Shown here: piece after piece, positions 46,001 to 52,747 of the stretch | How positions within the stretch are numbered: the stretch's first letter is position 1 | Layout: every line of letters begins with the position of its first letter | Virus record (IMG/VR): IMGVR_UViG_3300025120_012119 | Span: 1-57,230 of that record | Reading direction: 5' to 3' (one strand) | Origin: a virus | DNA: 57,230 nt | Position numbers and translations under genes: made by a program | Notes under the pieces: generated by a model | Databases searched by the model: none | What the model was told of the DNA's origin: nothing | Seen by the model: only the letters and a program-made list of their open reading frames with translations

Positions 46001-46298
46001 GTGTCAAGAAATGTATAATTATTGTGAAGATGGTTGGCCAGAAGGAATTGATATTTGGGAAAACCAAAGAATGTTCAATAGTATAGTTATTTTCCCTAAC
46101 CCAACAAAAAACACTTTAAATGTTAAAACTGGAGGTTTAGAAGAAGTAAAATATACTTTATATGATTTTACAGGTAAATTACTAAATGAAGGTATAGGTG
46201 ATGGAATAATTGATTTATCACAATATTCAAATGGTGTTTATTTTTTAAACATAGATTATAATGGAAACACATATAATAAAAAAATAATTAAAAACTAA
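43065..46298 (+). CDS. Secreted repeat protein with T9SS (Por) sorting domain
   Basis: A 1077-residue protein starting with a clear signal peptide (KKVLLLLLCMIPFFGFSQ). About 17 copies of a cysteine-framed repeat, consensus GCTDPTSFNYDPNANTDDGS then C, occur from residue ~137, in tandem with 26-residue spacing in the last third. A domain resembling glycogen/starch-binding modules (VVGPFNNWTDANPMVDTNGN) lies near residues 180-230. The last ~75 residues are a type A T9SS sorting domain: VIFPNPTKNTLNVKTGG, YTLYDFTGKLL, SNGVYFLNIDYNG and a terminal KKIIKN. Such domains direct export across the outer membrane of Bacteroidota and surface attachment. It is co-transcribed with an outer-membrane protein candidate and a lysis gene. 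Confidence 0.9.
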   Translation: MKKVLLLLLCMIPFFGFSQSNDSWFNLKVQFDYYGPSESFALITQQGDTLVNYQPTIPFEFYQTLVYADSGDIDISLFDSFGDGWTGGTINTNSGIIANILMENTCQGVILDLDANFPFTQYDTTVNLLPCPPPIAGCMDSNSVNYNPNATVDDSSCLYNVDFSLNMNQYNGSFTTPYVVGPFNNWTDANPMVDTNGNGIWETTIALPPGFTVWKFMLDNFADQELPSNVQNDPLASCFVLDQYGFTNRTLDVTAQPITLPTYCWESCYDCGAIFGCTDPTSNLYNPWATLDDGSCTVSGPTGCDPDQTYIELVFTPDNWPNETSIIVYDDSGAVFTASQGTYIGQPAGIPISEFICVDSNVLVDFVIEDTYGDGLGGSTSGGSVDGNLEIFDCDGVELFDLVDSVGANFGYQYTSPQFNTGDICSYNGGTDVYGCMNPFSTTYDSLATIDDGSCGPARVVGCTDPTAFNYDPNANQTETMQGNYTLEIFDGAANGWSGTWLGIKQGNWLSPQYKIGPNNGTSLTFNVPLNIFEPIKLYLFTTQQSAQTINQVGYTLTGPTGDTIVDVPYFTAGPLQFPICQSPTAQPFYGDVCVPVILGCMDSTSFNYIQPTGDPLVDVNTDDGSCEPIVVGCMNPLAFNYDSTANVDDPSLCIPVVVGCMDSTSFNYDPNANTPGSCIPVLLGCTDPTSFNYDPNANTNDNSCVPIITGCTDPTSFNYDSLANTDDGSCIATILGCTDPTQFNYNPAANTDDGSCVAIVYGCTDPTQFNYDPLANTNNGSCIPIIYGCMDSTQLNYNPLANTDNGTCIPFVYGCTDPQSINYDPLANTDDGSCIPILYGCTDSTSFNYNPLANTDDGSCIPIVYGCTDPSAFNYDPNANTEDFSCIPVVYGCTDSTAVNYDSTANVDNGSCITAIPGCTDPNAYNYDPNANVSDSTACLYDAGCIDGPGNPYWLNDQCYAWVIDVDNYCCNNEWDPTCQEMYNYCEDGWPEGIDIWENQRMFNSIVIFPNPTKNTLNVKTGGLEEVKYTLYDFTGKLLNEGIGDGIIDLSQYSNGVYFLNIDYNGNTYNKKIIKN
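44961..45883 (+). repeat. Tandem 78-nt repeats encoding cysteine-framed motif
   Basis: Copies start with GGTTGT/GGATGT codons for Gly-Cys; successive starts at 45195, 45273 and 45351 are exactly 78 nt (26 codons) apart. Asp-rich NTDDGSC ends suggest metal-binding loops. Earlier degenerate copies occur from ~43472, interspersed with other domains. Confidence 0.85.
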
Positions 46299-46299
46299 T

Positions 46300-47355
46300 A
46301 TGAAAAAAATATTATTAATATTACTAATAATTCCTTTTACAGTTTTAAGCCAAGACGACTTCCCAGCTAAAGTAAAAAAAGCATTTAAATTTTCAACATT
46401 TTATGGTGCTATTAATGGTGGAAACTCTATATCTGATGTAGATGTATTTTCAGTTACTAATGGTTTACAAACCTCTACTATTAAAACCCCATTTGATTAC
46501 TCAATAGCATTAGGAGTTAGAAAAATAGCTAGATTTGGGTATGAAAATAGAGAAAATGTTTTTTATGATGGTACTGAAAAATCATACTCAGATGCTGCCA
46601 CAATTGGAAAAATATCAGGTTTTGAGTTTTTATTTGAAACCGTATGGAGTAGACAACAGGGAAGATCTTATTTAAATCAAGATTATTTTATGAGATATGT
46701 AGCTGATAAATGGATAGCAAAAATAGAATTTTTAGAAGATGGTTTTGCTGATATTAGATTTTTTGAAGTATCTCAAAGGTATAGATATAAATTAAATAAT
46801 AAATTATCATTTAATGTAGGAGCAGTTCAAAGGTTATCTGAACCTTATGGTTATGATCCTTTAGAAGAATGGTTGTTATCAAATGGTAATTTACATTACA
46901 CATTTTTAGCAATACAAGAAGGATATTCTGTAAATTTTAATGATCCTAATAATATACAATATTTAAACCCTAATGGTGATATAGTAGCTAGTAGCACTGA
47001 TGTTTGGGAACAAGTAGTAATTCCTCAAGTCCTATCAGATTATACAGAAAAGAAAAAAAATGAAATTGCATCACAATTTGAATATTCTTTTGTAGCTGGT
47101 TTTGATTATTACCATTATACTAAAGATTTTTGGTTACATTCTTGGGGAAATATTATGCCTTATCACATTGATACAAAAAACCGATATAGTTATCACAAAT
47201 ATAATAACGGTCAATGGTTTGATTGGAGTGGTGGATTAATATTTGGGTATAAATTTAATAGGCATTTAGGTTTGTTTTTAGAAGGAAAATATAATAAATA
47301 TTGGAACAGACAATGGCATGACTTTAGTGTAGGTGTAAATTATATAATATTTTAA
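46300..47355 (+). CDS. Outer-membrane beta-barrel candidate
   Basis: A 351-residue protein with a cleavable signal peptide (KKILLILLIIPFTVLSQ, then DDFPAK). The mature part is full of alternating aromatic/polar strands (YSIALGVRKIARFGYENREN, LFLEGKYNKYWNRQWHDF) and ends in a phenylalanine (VGVNYIIF), the classical C-terminal signature of outer-membrane barrels. It starts 1 nt after the T9SS-cargo gene. It might act as a receptor mask, a surface partner of the T9SS protein or a lysis aid; no specific family was recognised. Confidence 0.6.
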   Translation: MKKILLILLIIPFTVLSQDDFPAKVKKAFKFSTFYGAINGGNSISDVDVFSVTNGLQTSTIKTPFDYSIALGVRKIARFGYENRENVFYDGTEKSYSDAATIGKISGFEFLFETVWSRQQGRSYLNQDYFMRYVADKWIAKIEFLEDGFADIRFFEVSQRYRYKLNNKLSFNVGAVQRLSEPYGYDPLEEWLLSNGNLHYTFLAIQEGYSVNFNDPNNIQYLNPNGDIVASSTDVWEQVVIPQVLSDYTEKKKNEIASQFEYSFVAGFDYYHYTKDFWLHSWGNIMPYHIDTKNRYSYHKYNNGQWFDWSGGLIFGYKFNRHLGLFLEGKYNKYWNRQWHDFSVGVNYIIF

Positions 47356-47359
47356 AAAA

Positions 47360-47644
47360 ATGGCAAAAGAGTTAAATGAAGATACAAGTGTAAAAGTAAG
47401 TGTAAAAACTTTAGGAGGTATCGCAGTTTTAATATTTACCCTTGTAGGTATGTGGTTTACACTACAAGCAGAAATTCAAGAAGCAAAAGAACTTCCAAAC
47501 CCGTTACCACCAGATGTAACTAGAATGGAATATGATATGAAAGATCAATTAATCCGTCAAACTATTATGTCAACTCAAGAAGATGTTAACGAGTTAAAAG
47601 AACGCATGATAAGAATGGAAGAGAAGATCGATAAATTAAGATAA
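47360..47644 (+). CDS. Single-pass membrane protein with coiled coil
   Basis: A 94-residue protein: one transmembrane helix near residues 18-36 (GGIAVLIFTLVGMWFTL), a proline-rich hinge (LPNPLPPDV), then a coiled coil (TQEDVNELKERMIRMEEKID). This is the topology of inner-membrane spannin-type or holin-accessory proteins, with the helix facing the periplasm if the N-terminus is cytoplasmic. Its position shortly before the amidase supports a lysis role. It is also the generic design of many small phage membrane proteins, so the call is tentative. Confidence 0.55.
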   Translation: MAKELNEDTSVKVSVKTLGGIAVLIFTLVGMWFTLQAEIQEAKELPNPLPPDVTRMEYDMKDQLIRQTIMSTQEDVNELKERMIRMEEKIDKLR

Positions 47645-47649
47645 TTATT

Positions 47650-47982
47650 ATGAAAAAACTGTTAATAATATTACTGTTAACTGTAGCATGTACTTTTTCA
47701 GCACAATCACAAATAATAGTAACTCATTTTAATGCAGAATGGAATTCCCCTAATAAAGCAGAATGGGTAGGAAAATTAACAGATTGTGAAATTACATATG
47801 TAGATATTGCTAAAAACCCAAAACTTCAACAAAAACATAAAGTAGTGGTTGTACCTACAATTATTATATTTAAAGATGGTGAAGAAATAAAAAGATATCA
47901 AGCAGATATTTCTTTTAAAATGTTAGCAACTAAAAACGAACTCCAAGAAGAAATTGATGAAATTATAATGAGTTCATTCTAA
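47650..47982 (+). CDS. Secreted thioredoxin-fold protein lacking the CxxC site
   Basis: A 110-residue protein with signal peptide (KKLLIILLLTVACTFSAQSQ). The mature part follows the thioredoxin path: IIVTHFNAEWNSPNKAEW where WCGPC would be, then ITYVDIAKNPKLQQKHKVV, the cis-proline loop VVPTIIIFKDGEEIKRY and a C-terminal helix. The active-site cysteines are replaced (N-S-P-N), so no redox activity is expected. The only mature cysteine is in LTDCEITY. It may be a structural or binding protein in the periplasm. It lies 10 nt before the amidase gene. Confidence 0.65.
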   Translation: MKKLLIILLLTVACTFSAQSQIIVTHFNAEWNSPNKAEWVGKLTDCEITYVDIAKNPKLQQKHKVVVVPTIIIFKDGEEIKRYQADISFKMLATKNELQEEIDEIIMSSF

Positions 47983-47992
47983 AATAAAAAAA

Positions 47993-48877
47993 ATGGTATT
48001 AAAAATAGGATCAAAAGGAAGTATAGTTAAAGATTTACAAGAATTTCTAGAAATAGAAGCAGATGGTATATTTGGTAAGGGAACAGAACGTGCAGTAAAA
48101 GCATTTCAATCAAATATGAATTTAATAGTGGATGGTTTAGTAGGACCTAAAACTATGGATTTAATGGGGTTAGTAAGTACTGATTTAGCAGAAAAAACGT
48201 ATGTAACAGAAAATGGTTTACTTATTAATAAACATTACTTACCATTAGGAGAATATAAAGAAGGAGCTTGGAATAAAGAATATTTATTTTTACACCACAC
48301 TGCAGGTTGGCATAACCCATTTAGAACAATTGATCATTGGGGTAGAGATGATAGAGGAGCAGTTGCTACTGAATTTGTTTTAGGAGGACAATCAATAAAA
48401 GGAAATGATAATCAATATGATGGAGAGGTAGTTCAAGCATTCCCAGAAGGTGGGTTTGGATGGCATTTAGGAAAAAATGGTTCACAACACATGCATGTAC
48501 ATTCTGTAGGTATTGAAGTTAATAATTTTGGATACCTTAAAAATGGGAGAACATATGCTGGACAATTAGCTGATGATTCCCAAGTTGTTGAATTAAATGA
48601 ACCTTTTAAAGGATATAAAGAATGGCACAGATATTCTAACAAACAAATTGAAAATTTAAAAAAATTAATACTATATATAGCAGACAGAGATAATATTGAT
48701 GTTAGACAAGGGCTCCCAGCTGTAATTAAAAAGCATGGGGTTGCTAAAGGATTTGATTTTAATGAAGATGCTTATTACGGTAGAATAAAAGGATTGTGGA
48801 CTCACACAAATACAAGAAAAGATAAATTTGATATGTTCCCTCAACAAGAACTAGTTGATATGTTATTAAGTTTATAA
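47993..48877 (+). CDS. Endolysin: peptidoglycan-binding domain + amidase
   Basis: A 294-residue protein. Residues ~3-60 form a peptidoglycan-binding repeat (SKGSIVKDLQEFLEIEADGI and GLVGPKTMDLMGL). From ~95 there is an amidase_2/PGRP-type N-acetylmuramoyl-L-alanine amidase domain: YLFLHHTAGWHNPF with H101/H102, then VVQAFPEGGFGWHLGKNG and SVGIEVNNFG, containing the family's zinc-ligand histidines and the conserved glutamate region. No signal peptide is seen, so release needs a holin, several candidates for which lie just upstream. It is the last gene of the lysis block. Confidence 0.85.
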   Translation: MVLKIGSKGSIVKDLQEFLEIEADGIFGKGTERAVKAFQSNMNLIVDGLVGPKTMDLMGLVSTDLAEKTYVTENGLLINKHYLPLGEYKEGAWNKEYLFLHHTAGWHNPFRTIDHWGRDDRGAVATEFVLGGQSIKGNDNQYDGEVVQAFPEGGFGWHLGKNGSQHMHVHSVGIEVNNFGYLKNGRTYAGQLADDSQVVELNEPFKGYKEWHRYSNKQIENLKKLILYIADRDNIDVRQGLPAVIKKHGVAKGFDFNEDAYYGRIKGLWTHTNTRKDKFDMFPQQELVDMLLSL

Positions 48878-48882
48878 TATAG

Positions 48883-48912
48883 TTTGGATACTTTATCTTT
48901 TGTTTGTATCAT
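48883..48912 (+). promoter_or_regulatory. Candidate early/middle promoter (TTTG-N20-TATCAT)
   Basis: TAGTTTGGAT at 48880-48889 supplies TTTG at 48883-48886; TATCAT at 48907-48912 follows after 20 nt. It lies upstream of the membrane protein gene at 48932. Confidence 0.45.
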
Positions 48913-48931
48913 ACATAATTAAATTTATAAT

Positions 48932-50158
48932 ATGTTAAACAATCTAAAAAAATACTTATTTCCTCTTTTAATAGCATTTTCCGCTTTATCAGTTAGTGCA
49001 TCAGCAGCATTTTATTCAGTTAGTGGTTTAAGTAAATTATTTGCTGGAGCTGCTTTTGCTGTTATTGTAATGGCTGCTTCGTTAGAAATAGCTAAATTAG
49101 TTATTGCATCTCTTCTATATCAATATAGAAAAAACTTACCAAGATTATTAAAATGGTATTTATCTTTAGCTTGTGTAGTACTTATATTAATTACAAGTAT
49201 GGGTATTTATGGATTTCTATCAGCAGCTTATCAAGAAACAGCTGCAAAAGCCGGGAGTATTGATGCTCAAATTTCACTTATTGAGACTAAAAGAGATAAT
49301 ATTAAAGAACAATTAGTTGTATACAATGAAGAAAAATCATCTATTAATGAGTCTGTGACTAGTTTGAGAAATGGTTTATCTACGAATAAAATACAGTATA
49401 AAGACACATTAGGTAATATAATTACAACACAATCATCTTCAACACGTAGGGTTTTAACCCAACAATTAGATCAAGCTATTGAAAGGCAAACTGTAATTAA
49501 TGAAAAATTAGATGTTTTAAATCAACAATTATTTGAATATGAAGAAGAAATAGTTGAAGTACAATTAAGTGATGCTGTGTCTAGTGAATTAGGTCCTTTA
49601 AAATATCTATCGGGTTTAACTGGATTCCCTATGGATAGGATAATAAACTGGTTATTATTAACTATTATATTTGTATTTGACCCATTAGCAATTGCTTTAG
49701 TAGTAGCTGCTAATTTTGCTTTTGAACAAATAAGACCAAAAACTAAAAAAAACCTTTATAGAGAAGATGTTTTAATTGAAGAAGAAGATGAACTAACTGA
49801 TGTTTGGGATCATGAAAATGAAGAAAAATGGGTTGATGATGGTTATATGACTAATAGTGAAGAAGATAAAAGTGCTAGTCTTGAAGAACAGGCTAAACAC
49901 ACAGATTGGGAAGAGGCTGAAAAAAGGATGGAAATTATAGGTCAAAATGGTAATGATGGAGAACATTATGAAGAATTACCAGTAGTAGATAATTCTATTA
50001 ATAATTTAACAATTTTAGAATTAGAAAAATTACTAGCAGAAACTAGTAAACCAAATAAATATGGTCCTAAAGGTTGGACAACTATAAAAAAAAGGATTAA
50101 TGAATTAAAATCATTAAATGAAAAAAACGATGATGATGATTTAATCATTAAATATTAA
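48932..50158 (+). CDS. Membrane protein with coiled coil and acidic tail
   Basis: A 408-residue protein with three hydrophobic segments near the N-terminus (FPLLIAFSALSVSASAAFYS, LFAGAAFAVIVMAASLEIA, YLSLACVVLILITSMGIYGF), a long coiled coil (~residues 105-215) and a fourth segment (WLLLTIIFVFDPLAIALVVA). An acidic cytoplasmic tail ends in a SAP-like or DNA-binding-like helix (LEKLLAETSKPNKYGPKGWT). Similar proteins occur in T4-like and marine phages but the role is unknown. Its early-type promoter suggests host takeover or membrane anchoring of phage DNA rather than lysis. Confidence 0.6.
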   Translation: MLNNLKKYLFPLLIAFSALSVSASAAFYSVSGLSKLFAGAAFAVIVMAASLEIAKLVIASLLYQYRKNLPRLLKWYLSLACVVLILITSMGIYGFLSAAYQETAAKAGSIDAQISLIETKRDNIKEQLVVYNEEKSSINESVTSLRNGLSTNKIQYKDTLGNIITTQSSSTRRVLTQQLDQAIERQTVINEKLDVLNQQLFEYEEEIVEVQLSDAVSSELGPLKYLSGLTGFPMDRIINWLLLTIIFVFDPLAIALVVAANFAFEQIRPKTKKNLYREDVLIEEEDELTDVWDHENEEKWVDDGYMTNSEEDKSASLEEQAKHTDWEEAEKRMEIIGQNGNDGEHYEELPVVDNSINNLTILELEKLLAETSKPNKYGPKGWTTIKKRINELKSLNEKNDDDDLIIKY

Positions 50159-50163
50159 TTTAG

Positions 50164-50193
50164 TTTGGTTATACCAAATCTTTATTGTATATT
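50164..50193 (+). promoter_or_regulatory. Candidate early/middle promoter (TTTG-N20-TATATT)
   Basis: TTTG at 50164-50167 and TATATT at 50188-50193 (TATATTGG, close to TAnnTTTG), upstream of the DpdA-like gene. The leader then carries AATAAAAAGTTAT just before the ATG. Confidence 0.6.
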
Positions 50194-50215
50194 GGTTGTA
50201 AATAAAAAGTTATAA

Positions 50216-51007
50216 ATGAAAATCAAAGTAAGCCACGAAACACCAATGTGTTTATTAGAAGATAGTCTAAAGTTCAATGATTATGACTATTGCCTCCCCC
50301 ATTTATTAGATGAAGAGCCTAAATATTTAGAATATTTTAAAAAAGCAAAATCAGCAGGTCGCTATATTATAATGGATAATTCACTCCATGAATTAGGTGA
50401 AGCTTATAACCATCAACGTTTAATACATTGGGTAAATGAAATTAGACCAAATGAATTTATTGTCCCTGATGTTTGGGAAAATATGGAAGAATCTATACAA
50501 AATGCTACAATATGGGATTTATATGATTTTCCTGAGGGGGTTGAAAAAGTAGCAGTAGTTCAAGCAAAAACACTACATGAAGCAGCTCAATGTGCTAAAG
50601 CATATAAAGATTTAGGTTATGGTAAAATATGTTTTTCTTATGGGGCTAGTTATTATAATGATATTTGTACTCACCCAAATAAAGATTTAGGTAAAGCATT
50701 AGGTAGATTATTTGTTATTTCAACTTTACTAAAAACAGGTGAATTAAAACAAGATGATAGAATACATTTATTAGGTTGTGCTGTTCCTCAAGAATTTGGG
50801 TGGTATCAAAATATAAATTGTATTGAATCAATTGATACATCAAATCCCGTAATGGCTACCTTAGAAGATATTCAATATAACCACTCAGGTTTATTTACAA
50901 AACCAAAAGCTAATATGAATGATTATTTTTATATGTTAGAGGATCAAGTAGATTATGATTTATTAGATTATAATCTTAATAAATTTAAATTAATTAATAA
51001 CTTATGA
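50216..51007 (+). CDS. DpdA/TGT-like transglycosylase candidate
   Basis: A 263-residue TIM-barrel-like protein. Landmarks fit the TGT/DpdA superfamily that swaps guanine for a 7-deazaguanine base: YIIMDNSLHELGEA with D54, FIVPDVWENM, VAVVQAKTLHEA, then IHLLGCAVPQEFGWY and CIESIDTSNP with a late Asp in the nucleophile position. It is shorter than bacterial TGT (~375) and has no zinc-binding CxCxxC, as expected for a phage DNA-acting DpdA. Its operon neighbours are queC, queD and queE homologues, which strongly supports a DNA-modification role. The family call rests on motifs by eye, not on alignment. Confidence 0.65.
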   Translation: MKIKVSHETPMCLLEDSLKFNDYDYCLPHLLDEEPKYLEYFKKAKSAGRYIIMDNSLHELGEAYNHQRLIHWVNEIRPNEFIVPDVWENMEESIQNATIWDLYDFPEGVEKVAVVQAKTLHEAAQCAKAYKDLGYGKICFSYGASYYNDICTHPNKDLGKALGRLFVISTLLKTGELKQDDRIHLLGCAVPQEFGWYQNINCIESIDTSNPVMATLEDIQYNHSGLFTKPKANMNDYFYMLEDQVDYDLLDYNLNKFKLINNL

Positions 51008-51186
51008 AAGCAACATATACTAATAAAGACACTTTTGTAATTCCTATTAAAATAGGTGATATTATATTAACAGGTAGATTTAGAAATAAACCAGTAAAAG
51101 TAAAAGAAGTTGGAATTGATGAATTAGGCCAACCCACAGTAAACGGAAACCCAATATTAAAATTTAGACTACCAAAAGTAATGTAA
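51004..51186 (+). CDS. Small conserved-looking phage protein
   Basis: A 60-residue protein overlapping the DpdA-like gene stop by 4 nt. It reads like a small beta protein (IKIGDIILTGRFRNKPVKVK, then VGIDELGQPTVNGNPILKF) with a basic C-terminus. Peptides of this style, containing DELGQPTVNG, are common in phage early regions, but no function is established here. It has no membrane segment. Confidence 0.6.
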   Translation: MKATYTNKDTFVIPIKIGDIILTGRFRNKPVKVKEVGIDELGQPTVNGNPILKFRLPKVM

Positions 51187-51187
51187 T

Positions 51188-51382
51188 ATGGCAAAATTAA
51201 CAAGAACAGTAAATTACGCAAACTTCAGATGGGAAGAATATGTGTTAACAGAAGAAGAATTAGCAAAGTGGAAAACAGGGGATGAAGATATTCAACAAGA
51301 AATCATAGATGATGCAGATTGGGACCTGGTAAGAGATAAACCAATTGATGATTATGGTGACGTAGAATTTGTAGAAGAATAA
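51188..51382 (+). CDS. Small acidic hypothetical protein
   Basis: A 64-residue acidic protein (TRTVNYANFRWEEYVLTEEE, then DDADWDLVRDKPIDDYGDVE) starting 1 nt after the previous stop. It is too short and featureless for a functional call; the high Asp/Glu content resembles DNA-mimic or regulatory early phage proteins, which is only a weak analogy. Confidence 0.55.
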   Translation: MAKLTRTVNYANFRWEEYVLTEEELAKWKTGDEDIQQEIIDDADWDLVRDKPIDDYGDVEFVEE

Positions 51383-51383
51383 T

Positions 51384-51605
51384 ATGTTAAAGAAACAAGC
51401 AATACGTCAACAAAAAATATATTTAAATAAATCTTCAGAACCAATTGTTCAAAAAGATGAAGTTATTTTACTTAGTGAAAATTGGAATGAAAATGAAGAA
51501 TTTTTATTTAGAAAACTTCTTAAACAGGGTGGGAGTGCAAACATACAAGGAACTCATTTTAGAGTGGTTGTTCAAGAAAGAATGTATAAATTAAAAGATA
51601 TGTAA
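51384..51605 (+). CDS. Small hypothetical protein
   Basis: A 73-residue basic protein (LKKQAIRQQKIYLNKSSEPI, then FRVVVQERMYKLKDM) starting 1 nt after the preceding stop, in the same early operon as the 7-deazaguanine genes. No motif or membrane segment is visible. The next gene, queC, follows after a 52-nt gap that contains a possible RNA pseudoknot. Confidence 0.55.
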   Translation: MLKKQAIRQQKIYLNKSSEPIVQKDEVILLSENWNENEEFLFRKLLKQGGSANIQGTHFRVVVQERMYKLKDM

Positions 51606-51608
51606 TAT

Positions 51609-51642
51609 AGCGTTTGCCTATACGCTTAAAATACCTGGCAAA
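51609..51642 (+). promoter_or_regulatory. Candidate H-type pseudoknot leader upstream of queC
   Basis: Stem 1: AGCGT (51609-51613) with ACGCT (51622-51626). Its loop contains TTGCC (51614-51618), which can pair with GGCAA (51637-51641), giving a second stem that crosses the first. The A-rich connector (51627-51636) would lie along stem 1. The topology resembles preQ1-I riboswitches, but the known consensus tail is not matched. Confidence 0.35.
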
Positions 51643-51657
51643 TTTAAAATAAATAAA

Positions 51658-52506
51658 ATGGAACAATTAGAAATTAATTTTAAAGACGCACAACGTCCAA
51701 AACACGCAGTAGTATCACTTTCAGGTGGTATGGATTCAAGTACATTATTACTTAGATGTCTTAATGAATTTGAAACAGTAACAGCTTTATCATTTGATTA
51801 TGGTCAAAAACATAAAGTTGAACTAAAAAGAGCAAGAGCATTAGTAGATTATTTAAAAAGAAATGGTCATAATGTTGCTTATCAAACAATTAAATTAGAT
51901 GGTTTAGTAGAATTACTAGACTCAGCATTAGTTGAAGGTGGAGATGAAGTACCAGAAGGACATTATGCAGCTGAAAATATGAAAGCTACAGTAGTACCTA
52001 ATAGAAATAAAATATTTGCTTCAATTACTCAAGCGGTTGCTTTATCAGTAGCAAATAGAACTGAAGAACAAACATCAATTGCTTTAGGAATTCACAGTGG
52101 TGATCATGATATTTATCCTGATTGCAGACAAGAATTTAGGGATGCAGATGATAAAGCATTTAGAGAAGGTAATTGGGATGCTGAAAGAGTAGGATATTAT
52201 ACTCCATATCTTGAAGGTGATAAATTTACTATTTTACAAGATGGAGAAATATTATGTGAAAAATTAGGAATTGATTTTGATGAAGTTTATGCTAGGACAA
52301 ATACTTCATACAAACCAACACCAGAGGGGTGGAGTGATTATAAATCAGCTTCTTCAGTAGAAAGAATTGAAGCATTTATTAAACTTGGAAGACCTGATCC
52401 TGTACAATATGCAGATGAAACGGGTGCAGTTGATTATGAAACAGCTAGGATTTATGTAGAACAAGTTCTTGCTGAATATGAAAAAGAACAATTAAACAAT
52501 AAATAA
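51658..52506 (+). CDS. queC: QueC-like 7-deazaguanine synthase without zinc cysteines
   Basis: A 282-residue PP-loop ATPase with SLSGGMDSSTL at residues 20-30, ALSFDYGQKHKVELKRA, VVPNRNKIFASI and LGIHSGDHDIYPDCR, all hallmarks of QueC, which makes preQ0 from 7-carboxy-7-deazaguanine. The usual C-terminal zinc knuckle (CysTyr...CGxCxxC) is replaced: TNTSY at 214-218 and SDYKSASSVER at 226-236 contain no cysteine, while the flanking ERIEAF and DP-Y motifs are kept. Structural zinc is therefore probably absent, or the protein has shifted in function. It lies with queD and queE homologues. Confidence 0.85.
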   Translation: MEQLEINFKDAQRPKHAVVSLSGGMDSSTLLLRCLNEFETVTALSFDYGQKHKVELKRARALVDYLKRNGHNVAYQTIKLDGLVELLDSALVEGGDEVPEGHYAAENMKATVVPNRNKIFASITQAVALSVANRTEEQTSIALGIHSGDHDIYPDCRQEFRDADDKAFREGNWDAERVGYYTPYLEGDKFTILQDGEILCEKLGIDFDEVYARTNTSYKPTPEGWSDYKSASSVERIEAFIKLGRPDPVQYADETGAVDYETARIYVEQVLAEYEKEQLNNK

Positions 52507-52507
52507 T

Positions 52508-52729
52508 ATGGAAGATAAAAACTTAAATAAAGAAGTAGATAAAATAGTTCAACAACTAGCAGGTAAAAATATTAAAGAATTACCTGATGCTTATTTACAC
52601 CAAAAAATCAGTTTTTTTAAGTCAGGTGTCAGAATATTAGGGTATATTTTCATCCCTTTTAGTTTGGTTACTGCAACAGCTTTGCTTATATTGAGTGAAG
52701 TAATAGGTATAATTGAAGAATTAGTATAA
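52508..52729 (+). CDS. Small membrane protein
   Basis: A 73-residue protein starting 1 nt after queC. An N-terminal charged helix (NLNKEVDKIVQQLAGKNIKE) is followed by one long hydrophobic segment (ILGYIFIPFSLVTATALLIL) and an acidic end. It could be a membrane-associated host-takeover peptide; nothing in the sequence ties it to deazaguanine chemistry. Confidence 0.5.
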   Translation: MEDKNLNKEVDKIVQQLAGKNIKELPDAYLHQKISFFKSGVRILGYIFIPFSLVTATALLILSEVIGIIEELV

Positions 52730-52747
52730 TTAAATAAATAAATAAAA

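Noticed and set aside
51609-51642. Firm call of a known preQ1 riboswitch
   Set aside because: The pseudoknot topology fits, but the conserved tail and recognition bases of known classes are not matched, so it is kept only as a candidate.
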